In this document: piece by piece, positions 1-5,077 of the stretch
How the letters are laid out: each line of letters begins with the position of its first letter
How positions within the stretch are numbered: the first letter of the stretch is position 1
Assembly: GCA_904501765.1 (NCBI GenBank)
Contig: CAJGCM010000156.1
Coordinates: 1 to 5,077 of the forward strand
Direction: 5' to 3'
DNA: 5,077 bases
From: an uncultured Clostridia bacterium
GTDB taxonomy: Bacteria > Bacillota > Clostridia > Oscillospirales > CAG-272
Notes under the pieces: model-generated
The model's input: the letters and a program-made list of their open reading frames with translations, nothing else
Databases searched by the model: none
Told to the model about the DNA's origin: nothing
Program-made: the position numbers and the translations under genes

Positions 1-513
1 GAGAAAGCGGGGCTTTTCCCCGTAGGCAGACTTGATAAGGATACAGAGGGCTTCCTAATTTTTACCGACGACGGTAAATTCTGCTTCCATATAAACGAGC
101 CGACCCATCACGTTGAGAAAACCTATTTCTTTTATGCAAGAGGCACCCTTGACGAAAAGAAACTGAAGGCTCTGGAGAGCGGCGTTCCCTTGACGCAGGA
201 CGGCAGTGTAATATCCGCCCCAGCAAAGGTCAGGCGGCTGCCCGACTCAACGTATAGGGAAATTTCCCATCTTCTTGACGAGGATACGGCAAAGCTCACC
301 CATACTAGGCGCGGAGATATCCCCGTCGTATCGGCAGAAATAACCGTCACCGAGGGAAAAAAACACCAGGTGAAAAGAATGGCGAAGGCGGTGGGATTGC
401 ATATCGTTTATCTTGAGCGTATAGCAATTGCATCAATCCCCCTTGATAAAACCTTAAAAAGAGGGGAATTCCGCCCACTGACGCCGTCGGAGCTTGAAAT
501 TCTTAACGGATAA
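1..513 (+). CDS. rsuA: RsuA-family rRNA pseudouridine synthase, 5'-truncated by the window edge
   Basis: Family members isomerise a specific uridine in ribosomal RNA to pseudouridine; RsuA itself acts on U516 of 16S rRNA in the cytoplasm. The frame is open from base 1 and ends at TAA 511-513, giving 170 residues; the first part (the S4-like domain and the beginning of the catalytic domain, perhaps 65-70 residues) lies outside the window. Visible residues 9-15 read GRLDKDT, the family's catalytic loop, with the catalytic Asp at visible residue 12, followed by GFLIFTDDG. Near the C-terminus, KKHQVKRMAKAVG matches the conserved HQVKRM-xxAVG motif, and GEFRPLTPSE closes the domain as in E. coli RsuA. 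The TTG at 190 is internal, not a start. The gene converges on smpB and ends just before a strong terminator. The RsuA/RluB/RluE/RluF subfamily is certain; RsuA specificity rather than a 23S-acting paralogue is likely but inferred from motifs. Confidence 0.88.
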   Translation, partial: EKAGLFPVGRLDKDTEGFLIFTDDGKFCFHINEPTHHVEKTYFFYARGTLDEKKLKALESGVPLTQDGSVISAPAKVRRLPDSTYREISHLLDEDTAKLTHTRRGDIPVVSAEITVTEGKKHQVKRMAKAVGLHIVYLERIAIASIPLDKTLKRGEFRPLTPSELEILNG

Positions 514-604
514 GATAAACCTTGACGTGCCGAAAAAACACCCCAATAAAATGGAATGCTAATTTTAAAAACGTAACTCAAGACAAAATAAAAATTCAAA
601 AAAC

Positions 605-650
605 GAGGAAGAAATTGCGCTGTAAATTGCAATCTCTTCCTCACTTTTTT
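605..650. terminator. Bidirectional rho-independent terminator between rsuA and smpB
   Basis: Bases 605-618 pair with 629-642 in a 14-bp stem with one A-C mismatch and a 10-base loop (619-628). On the + strand the stem is followed, after AC, by six T at 645-650. On the - strand the complement of the A-run at 598-603 gives a T-run just past the stem. The hairpin can therefore stop transcription from both convergent neighbours. It lies 91 bases after the rsuA stop and about 37 bases after the smpB stop. Confidence 0.85.
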
Positions 651-679
651 CGGTTGTCCGAAAATACGTCAGCCCTTAT

Positions 680-1147
680 TTAATATCTGTCCTTCATATG
701 TCGCTCTATATCACGGTTTGCATCTCTTTTCGCAATATCGTCACGCTTGTCGTAGAGCTTCTTTCCCTTGCAAAGCCCGATTGCAACCTTAACTCTCGAC
801 CCCTTGTAATAAAGGGACAGAGGAACGAGGGTATAACCCTCCCTTGAAACAAGACCTGTCAGCTTCATAATCTCTCTTTTATGCATAAGAAGCTTTTTTG
901 GACGCAAGGGGTCCTTGTTGAAAATGTTCCCCTGCTCGTAAGGGCTTATATGTATTCCGAGAGCGAAAAGCTCGCCTCCATCTATATCGCAATAGGAGTC
1001 CTTAAGGTTAACTCCTCCCGCTCTAATCGACTTAACTTCCGTACCGAAAAGTTCAATACCTGCCTCGTAGCATTCAACCACGAAATAGTCGTGCCTTGCC
1101 TTTCGGTTTTCGGCAATAATCTTTTCGTTTTCTTTGTTTTGTGGCAT
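680..1147 (-). CDS. smpB: SsrA-binding protein SmpB
   Basis: SmpB binds the tRNA-like end of tmRNA (SsrA) and brings it to ribosomes stalled on broken mRNA, where trans-translation tags the unfinished peptide for degradation; it acts in the cytoplasm. The 155-residue product has the usual family length and all main landmarks: the N-terminal block NRKARHDY (14-21), the beta-barrel motif GTEVKS (35-40), HISPYEQGN (66-74), RPKKLL (82-87), and the C-terminal signature GKKLYDKR (128-135), followed by a basic tail (136-155) that in the family folds as a helix in the mRNA channel. ATG is the complement of 1145-1147; AAGGAG (complement of 1153-1158) sits 5 bases upstream and supports this start. Residue 78 is Lys where many homologues have His, a minor variation. 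The gene has its own promoter upstream. The tmRNA gene itself, often a neighbour, is not in this window. Confidence 0.97.
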   Translation of the reverse strand: MPQNKENEKIIAENRKARHDYFVVECYEAGIELFGTEVKSIRAGGVNLKDSYCDIDGGELFALGIHISPYEQGNIFNKDPLRPKKLLMHKREIMKLTGLVSREGYTLVPLSLYYKGSRVKVAIGLCKGKKLYDKRDDIAKRDANRDIERHMKDRY

Positions 1148-1180
1148 ATCTGCTCCTTGTCTGCCTTATTTTTCAAATAG

Positions 1181-1209
1181 ATTTTACCACACCTTTTATC
1201 TAAAATCAA
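1181..1209 (-). promoter_or_regulatory. Sigma-A-type promoter of smpB with extended -10
   Basis: Reading the minus strand, TTGATT (complement of 1204-1209) is followed after exactly 17 bases by TAAAAT (complement of 1181-1186). The -10 is preceded by TGG, giving the TGn extended -10 element. The predicted start of transcription is near 1174, leaving a leader of about 27 bases that contains the smpB Shine-Dalgarno site. This means smpB need not depend on read-through from the sporulation gene spoIIR upstream. Confidence 0.75.
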
Positions 1210-1242
1210 CCGTCTGTATCCGTTTTTTGAAAAAAATCCCGT

Positions 1243-1821
1243 TTATCTGAATAAATCTGCCGCCAGCTCAAGAAGCTTGAATTTGATTTTATAGCCTCCT
1301 GCGGTAATAAGGGCGTTTTCCTCGGGGGAATATTTATCCTCTGATGTTTCAGCCGTTGCCATATCAAGGCACAGCGGCGGGTACATAACGCACCACCAAT
1401 TTTTGCCCTCACCCTTGCCGAGGGTTATTTTCATTGAGCAGTAAAGCCCTCTCGGAAGAGTAAAGTCCTCGTAAAACCTCGTGTCATACCATTCGTAGGT
1501 AATTTCTGCCGTAGCCTTGTAGGAAAACCCCTCCTTAAGGCATATTTCTGTGCATAATTCTTCAATTTCGGGTATAAGTCGGATAGCTACTGCTTCCGCC
1601 TCCTCCTTGCTTCCTGAGGCGGAAAGCTTCTCCCCGAAGTTCTCAAGGACACCATCTCTTACCTTGAGCTTTAATTTTTGGTCCTCCTCGCTGTCCGATT
1701 CTGCGATAATATGTAAACGAAGTGTATCCTCATATATCGCCGCCTCGGCTTCGGTGGGAATTATCGCTATTACCAGCGTTGAGAATAAGAGCGCTAAAAT
1801 TGGTGCAAGTATTTTGTTCAT
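1243..1821 (-). CDS. spoIIR: Stage II sporulation protein R (SpoIIR)
   Basis: In known spore formers SpoIIR is made in the forespore, secreted into the space between the two membranes, and triggers the SpoIIGA protease to activate pro-sigma-E in the mother cell. The 192-residue product starts with a signal sequence (hydrophobic residues about 4-21, likely cleavage after the AEA at 25-27). The mature part carries family landmarks: LRLHIIAESDS (34-44), KLKVRD (51-56), the YDTRFYEDFTLPRGLY block (112-127) and NWWCVMYPPLC (141-151). ATG at 1821-1819 was chosen because GAGGAAGGA lies 5 bases upstream and the signal sequence then begins directly. The frame stays open upstream to an ATG at 1917, but those 32 extra residues are polar, do not resemble the family, and would start before the predicted transcription start. 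The gene is divergent from ansA. No clear terminator follows its stop, so some read-through into smpB is possible. Confidence 0.94.
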   Translation of the reverse strand: MNKILAPILALLFSTLVIAIIPTEAEAAIYEDTLRLHIIAESDSEEDQKLKLKVRDGVLENFGEKLSASGSKEEAEAVAIRLIPEIEELCTEICLKEGFSYKATAEITYEWYDTRFYEDFTLPRGLYCSMKITLGKGEGKNWWCVMYPPLCLDMATAETSEDKYSPEENALITAGGYKIKFKLLELAADLFR

Positions 1822-1826
1822 AAATA

Positions 1827-1835
1827 TCCTTCCTC
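1827..1835 (-). promoter_or_regulatory. Ribosome binding site deciding the spoIIR start
   Basis: The minus strand reads GAGGAAGGA (complement of 1827-1835), 5 bases before the ATG at 1821. No comparably placed purine-rich site precedes the alternative in-frame ATG at 1917: the bases upstream there read roughly AAGGTCACGTAG, with only a weak AAGG. This favours the shorter protein with an N-terminal signal sequence. Confidence 0.75.
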
Positions 1836-1836
1836 G

Positions 1837-1882
1837 GCAGTTCCTTATCAGCTTGGGAAAGTCCCGTAAGCCTTGTGACTGC
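1837..1882 (-). other. Possible folded leader upstream of the spoIIR ribosome binding site
   Basis: In the predicted spoIIR leader, GCAGT (complement of 1878-1882) can pair with ACTGC (complement of 1837-1841). Inside this, 1851-1858 can pair with 1862-1865 plus 1868-1871 as two 4-bp helices, with a 3-base loop (1859-1861) and a 2-base bulge (1866-1867). The outer stem ends next to the ribosome binding site. The helices are short, and I see no match to a known riboswitch, so this is only a candidate structure. Confidence 0.3.
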
Positions 1883-1905
1883 GTTGCTTTTTTGTTATCC
1901 GATAG

Positions 1906-1936
1906 AATGTTTACCACCTACGTGACCTTTTATTCA
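1906..1936 (-). promoter_or_regulatory. Candidate forespore sigma-F-type promoter of spoIIR
   Basis: On the minus strand a -35-like GAATA (complement of 1931-1935, within TGAATA) is followed after 15 bases by GGTAAACATT (complement of 1906-1915). The sigma-F consensus as I recall it is GYWTA, about 15 bases, GGNRANANTW; the match misses one position in each element. Known spoIIR genes are transcribed by sigma-F in the forespore, which fits. The overlapping CATTCTA (complement of 1903-1909) also resembles a sigma-G -10, but its 21-base distance from TGAATA is too long. Transcription would begin near 1899, giving a leader of roughly 78 bases. Confidence 0.6.
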
Positions 1937-1962
1937 CCCGTTACTAAAATACCTAAAAAATG

Positions 1963-1991
1963 TTGCATTTTCCTTTTTGCAGAGTTATAAT
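1963..1991 (+). promoter_or_regulatory. Sigma-A-type promoter of the asparaginase gene
   Basis: TTGCAT at 1963-1968 and a perfect TATAAT at 1986-1991 are separated by 17 bases, a near-consensus vegetative promoter. Transcription should start near 1998, leaving a short leader of about 23 bases that holds the GGAG ribosome binding site (2011-2014). I see no clear operator palindrome overlapping it, so strong constitutive expression is the simplest reading. Confidence 0.82.
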
Positions 1992-2020
1992 AAAGAAAAT
2001 ACTGTTTTACGGAGCATTTT

Positions 2021-3055
2021 ATGGAAGCATCAAACAAAAGAAAAAAGCATATATGCTTGCTTCACACGGGCGGAACTATCGGAATGATCCGAACAAAAAA
2101 GGGATATTCTCCGAAAGCGGGATACCTTTCAGGGCTTCTTTCGAATATGCCTGCCTTACAAGCTGAGGAGATGCCGGAATATACTCTTGTTGAGCTTTCC
2201 CCACTGCTTGATTCCTCGGATATGGCGGTGGCTGAATGGAATAAAATCGGCAGCAAAATAAGTGAGCTTTACGATAGCTATGACGGCTTTGTAATCCTCC
2301 ACGGCACCGATACTATGGCTTATACCGCAGCGGCTCTTTCCTTTATGCTGGAAAATCTTGATAAGCCGATTGTTCTCACAGGCTCTCAAATACCCCTTTG
2401 CGAGGTAAGAAGCGACGGTGACGATAATCTTATAACCTCGCTCCTTATAGCTGCCTCGGGAAAGGTAAACGAGGTATGCCTTTATTTCGGCGGCAGACTT
2501 CTTCGGGGAAACCGAGCGACTAAGCTGTCAGCTGACGGGCTATTTGCCTTTGACTCGCCTAACTGTCCCCATATTGCCGACGTTGGAATAAATATACGAT
2601 ATTATCATACGGAAGCTATGCCTAAAAGAGAGGGAGGCGGCTTTTCGTTCGTTCCTTTTATAGAGGTTCCTATAGGAGTCCTTAAGATTTTCCCCGGTAT
2701 TAACTTTTCGCTCTTCGATGCGGTAGTTACTGAAAAGCTAAAAGGTGTAGTTCTCGAAACCTTCGGAGCAGGAAATATTCCGGGTGAGGGTAACGCCCTT
2801 ATACCTATTATAGAGAGAGCCTTCCGGGCGGGCGCCGTAGTGACGGTTTGCTCCCAGTGCCCGCAGGGGACAATATCTCTCGGCGCCTATGCCGCAAGCT
2901 CCTCTCTCGTGGATGCGGGAGCGGTCAGCGGCTTTGATATGACGACCGAGGCGGCTGTCGCAAAGCTCTATTATCTTTTCAGTAAGGGGCTTACGAAGGA
3001 AGAGATAAAAATTAAAATGGAAGAAAATATTTGCGGTGAGCTTACGAGAGAGTAA
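2021..3055 (+). CDS. ansA: Type I (cytoplasmic) L-asparaginase
   Basis: Hydrolyses L-asparagine to L-aspartate and ammonia in the cytoplasm. The 344 residues match E. coli AnsA (type I) along nearly the whole length and have no signal peptide, unlike secreted type II enzymes. Catalytic landmarks are HTGGTIG (15-21), with the nucleophile Thr16, and HGTDTMAYTA (94-103), with Thr96-Asp97; Lys168 in RGNRATK (162-168) completes the second triad. TGSQIPL (120-126) and RSDGDDNL (130-137) are also typical, and the protein ends in GELTRE like its homologues. Thr167 and Cys280 (in CSQCPQG) align, from memory, with E. coli Thr162 and Cys273 of the allosteric asparagine site, so similar regulation is possible but inferred. 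ATG 2021 lies 6 bases after GGAG, just downstream of a strong promoter. The first ten residues are lysine-rich and slightly longer than in E. coli. A lipoprotein gene follows 28 bases later and may share its transcript. Confidence 0.95.
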   Translation: MEASNKRKKHICLLHTGGTIGMIRTKKGYSPKAGYLSGLLSNMPALQAEEMPEYTLVELSPLLDSSDMAVAEWNKIGSKISELYDSYDGFVILHGTDTMAYTAAALSFMLENLDKPIVLTGSQIPLCEVRSDGDDNLITSLLIAASGKVNEVCLYFGGRLLRGNRATKLSADGLFAFDSPNCPHIADVGINIRYYHTEAMPKREGGGFSFVPFIEVPIGVLKIFPGINFSLFDAVVTEKLKGVVLETFGAGNIPGEGNALIPIIERAFRAGAVVTVCSQCPQGTISLGAYAASSSLVDAGAVSGFDMTTEAAVAKLYYLFSKGLTKEEIKIKMEENICGELTRE

Positions 3056-3061
3056 GCTTTT
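3039..3061 (+). terminator. Weak hairpin across the ansA stop codon, possible attenuator or terminator
   Basis: AGCTTAC (3039-3045) can pair perfectly with GTAAGCT (3052-3058) around a 6-base loop, and the second arm runs into TTTT (3058-3061). The TAA stop codon of ansA lies inside the second arm. The stem is only 7 bp with three G-C pairs, and the T-run is short, so at most it would be a partial terminator that lets some transcripts reach the next gene. Confidence 0.3.
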
Positions 3062-3083
3062 CGTGGAAAAAGGAGTTTGCTTT

Positions 3084-5077
3084 ATGAAAAAAATATTTTG
3101 TATTTTACTTATTATGGCAATGCTGACAAGCCTCGTCGCCTGTGCCGACCCGGGGAATGACGGTGACGGTGATGGTGGTGACGGTGACGTCGCATATATC
3201 GAAAACGCCGATATCCTGGCTTATTCTTACGACAGAATTGAAAATGCCGACCTTTCCTTTAATATGTCTATGGGCGGTGAAGCTGTCGGAAGTGGGGCAT
3301 CTGCCGAAGCAACCTTAAGCAGTATGAGCGATACCGTAGTTGTTACAAACTCGGGTGAAGCTCAGTGGATAGATTTCTTCTCCTCTCAGGATAGCACTCT
3401 TGAAACAACTCGCAGAAGCGCAAGGCAAATTTGCGATTTTGTTCTTGAGAATGTAACCGTTGTCAATAAAATCGTATACGATAACGGAATGAACTATCTT
3501 CTTCAGTATGAAGGGGATAACGTTCTTACTGTTTACAGCTTCTTTGGCGGTGTTGACGGCTCCTCTCTCGAAAAGGCAGAGGGCGAAGAGTCGGGGGAGA
3601 GCGAAATCGAATCTGACGAGAGCGGCAGTTCTATCAAAGGAATAATACGTGACCTTGTGCGTATTCAGTTCTACTATGACGAGGACGGTGACGAAACCGT
3701 TAGCTATTTCAATTACGGCATAGACGAAAGCGACCCCCTTTGGTTGCACTCCAGCGAGATTGTATATACACCCGGTAAGCACTATGAAATCAAAAGCTAT
3801 TCCTGCGAGATAGACCCCGAAACTCTTCAAATGAATAAGGACACTGAATTTCTCCATTACATAGCGGCAGACCGCTCCACCGGTAAGTGGCAGGGTATGT
3901 CCTGGTATTGCACTCGTGAGAACACCCTTTTCACAAAGGAAGGCTCCTACGATTACGCTAATAACCAGGTAGTTGTGGACTTTATGTTTGAAACCGATTC
4001 AGGGCTTATGAGCTCCAGCGGTGGGCTTGTGGTATACCGTGACGGAAATCTGATTCGTAACGAGGTTGCGGAGCCGGATGACGTTATAGTTCTTGAAACC
4101 ACCAGAATTTCAAATGAAATGTTCGGAGCCGAACTCAACGACGTCAGATGGATGTTCGGAGTATCTCTCCCTAACCTTAACGGCTGGTCGAAGGTGGTTC
4201 TTGACAGAGCTGACGAGCAGGACCCTTATCATCTCTACCTTCGCGGAGAGGGCGATTATATAGAGTTTACCAACGGCAAAAAAATGTATGGCAGCAGCAT
4301 AAACTCAACGGTATGGATTGACGGTGTCGGATTTGTATATTCCCGCCACAAAGAGGTAGAGGGCGGAACCGTTATTGAATACGTTGACGAAAACGGTGTG
4401 TCCCACGATTCCGAGTGGTTTGTTGAGGTCGGAGGCGCTGACAATTCAAAAACCATATCCTTTAGCGGTGAAACCTACGTTGACAGAGAAACCGACACGT
4501 CAACAGGCTTTGCGCTCTCAGCGGTAATTTTTGATAAGGATTATAATTCCGGAACTGTTATTTGTGAGGACCCTATCGGATTATTTAAGAAATTTTACGA
4601 TTACGTAGGCTTCACTTCAAAGCTTTGCGAGGACGATGGCGCAGTGTTTGAGGATACAAAGGATTTCTATGAAAACTGTCAGCAGTACATGGATTCCTTA
4701 TTCCGTCAGTGGCACGGCATAAACTTTGATCATGATGGAATGCTTTCTCATTTCTTCGCAACCTTTGATGCGTACAGAGCAAAGCTTACCGCTTACAATA
4801 CCTTCGTTGAAGACCACGAAATAATTGATTCGAGCAAACAGCCGAAGCTTCCCGATAACTTTGCGCTTATCTCTCTTTCGGGCTGTGTTAAGGGTAGCGT
4901 TAAGGTAAGCGAAAGCGGACTTGATTTATCCGCCCTTAACGTTTCCGTTGCAAAGAATATTCTCCTTGGCGACCAGAATAAATACGGCGTATGCGTTGCC
5001 CTCGTCGGCAAAACCTCGGTTATCGTAGACGGCGCCTTTACGTCAATGCCTTATGCTAACGAGGATATGACTCTCAC
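3084..5077 (+). CDS. Large secreted lipoprotein of unknown function, 3' end outside the window
   Basis: I do not recognise this family. The frame is open from ATG 3084 to the window edge with no stop (664 codons seen). AAAGGAG (3069-3075) lies 8 bases upstream. The N-terminus is a lipoprotein signal: two Lys, a hydrophobic stretch (4-18) and the lipobox LVAC (17-20), so Cys20 should be lipidated and the protein anchored on the outer face of the membrane. An Asp-Gly spacer follows (26-35). Residues about 36-160 are mixed, then comes an acidic Glu/Ser linker (163-183), a long stretch that looks beta-rich with many aromatic and acidic residues (about 190-490), a probably helical segment (about 498-582) and a further beta-like stretch to the edge. 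Eight cysteines follow the lipobox (117, 241, 276, 494, 515, 532, 601, 637). No catalytic motif or transport, peptidase or glycosidase signature was seen. The gene lies 28 bases after ansA, so it may be co-transcribed; that does not reveal its role. Confidence 0.85.
   Translation, partial: MKKIFCILLIMAMLTSLVACADPGNDGDGDGGDGDVAYIENADILAYSYDRIENADLSFNMSMGGEAVGSGASAEATLSSMSDTVVVTNSGEAQWIDFFSSQDSTLETTRRSARQICDFVLENVTVVNKIVYDNGMNYLLQYEGDNVLTVYSFFGGVDGSSLEKAEGEESGESEIESDESGSSIKGIIRDLVRIQFYYDEDGDETVSYFNYGIDESDPLWLHSSEIVYTPGKHYEIKSYSCEIDPETLQMNKDTEFLHYIAADRSTGKWQGMSWYCTRENTLFTKEGSYDYANNQVVVDFMFETDSGLMSSSGGLVVYRDGNLIRNEVAEPDDVIVLETTRISNEMFGAELNDVRWMFGVSLPNLNGWSKVVLDRADEQDPYHLYLRGEGDYIEFTNGKKMYGSSINSTVWIDGVGFVYSRHKEVEGGTVIEYVDENGVSHDSEWFVEVGGADNSKTISFSGETYVDRETDTSTGFALSAVIFDKDYNSGTVICEDPIGLFKKFYDYVGFTSKLCEDDGAVFEDTKDFYENCQQYMDSLFRQWHGINFDHDGMLSHFFATFDAYRAKLTAYNTFVEDHEIIDSSKQPKLPDNFALISLSGCVKGSVKVSESGLDLSALNVSVAKNILLGDQNKYGVCVALVGKTSVIVDGAFTSMPYANEDMTL
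3159..3188 (+). repeat. GAYGGT hexamer repeat encoding an Asp-Gly spacer
   Basis: Units GACGGT (3159-3164), GACGGT (3165-3170), GATGGT (3171-3176), an extra GGT (3177-3179), GACGGT (3180-3185) and a final GAC (3186-3188) form an in-frame imperfect tandem repeat. It encodes residues 26-35 of the lipoprotein, directly after the lipidated Cys20. Acidic Asp-Gly runs can bind calcium in other proteins (DxDxDG loops), but here it may just be a flexible spacer. Six-base units keep the frame if the array gains or loses copies. Confidence 0.8.

Noticed and set aside
514..679. Search for a tmRNA or small gene next to smpB
   Set aside because: The interval contains only the terminator and A/T-rich sequence; no tRNA-like ends, tag reading frame or supported small gene was seen.
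992..1006. A 15-base exact match to 2672-2686 (ATAGGAGTCCTTAAG)
   Set aside because: The copies lie in smpB (antisense) and ansA (sense), where they encode unrelated residues in conserved proteins; identity stops at both ends, so chance is the best explanation.
881..1180. Plus-strand open frame of 99 codons opposite smpB
   Set aside because: smpB on the other strand is unmistakable; this frame has no convincing ribosome binding site and a low-complexity, cysteine- and phenylalanine-rich translation typical of a shadow frame.
1221..1237. T-run and A-run palindrome after the spoIIR stop as a terminator
   Set aside because: The pairing is almost only A-T with no G-C-rich stem, so it does not make a credible intrinsic terminator; it was left out as a feature.
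1822..1917. N-terminal extension of SpoIIR from the ATG at 1917
   Set aside because: The added residues are polar and unlike the family, they precede the signal sequence, and the predicted transcription start lies downstream of that ATG.
3315..3857. Long minus-strand open frame of 180 codons inside the lipoprotein gene
   Set aside because: It lies antisense to a continuous plus-strand frame with a ribosome binding site and signal peptide, and its hydrophobic translation matches no family I know. It is best explained as a shadow of the plus-strand codon usage.

Overview
The window reads as chromosomal DNA from a low-to-moderate GC, spore-forming member of the Firmicutes (Bacillota), most likely an anaerobic clostridial lineage. 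The evidence is a recognisable spoIIR sporulation gene, strong purine-rich Shine-Dalgarno sites, sigma-A-type promoters with 17-base spacers, and a Gram-positive-style lipoprotein. The lineage is an inference from gene content, and I cannot name a genus.

Layout from left to right. Bases 1-513 (+) hold the 3' part of an RsuA-family rRNA pseudouridine synthase gene. Bases 514-679 hold a strong hairpin flanked by T-runs on both strands, which serves as a shared terminator for two convergent genes. Bases 680-1147 (-) are smpB, the tmRNA partner in trans-translation, with its own extended -10 promoter at 1181-1209. Bases 1243-1821 (-) are spoIIR, the secreted forespore signal for sigma-E activation. 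It is preceded by a possible folded leader and a promoter resembling the sigma-F class. The divergent intergenic region also carries a near-consensus sigma-A promoter firing right into a type I cytoplasmic L-asparaginase gene (2021-3055, +). Bases 3084-5077 (+) are the first 664 codons of a large secreted lipoprotein that runs off the window. I do not recognise its family.

The first three genes and the asparaginase are housekeeping or developmental genes, each with its own transcription signals, and they do not form a pathway. The asparaginase and the lipoprotein are the only pair that may be co-transcribed: they share a strand, are 28 bases apart, and are separated by only a weak hairpin. 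No mobile element, CRISPR array, tRNA, rRNA or tmRNA gene was seen. Nothing here amounts to a convincing new multi-gene system. The parts most worth a second look are the unrecognised lipoprotein with its Asp-Gly repeat, and the spoIIR upstream region, whose promoter placement decides between two possible start codons.
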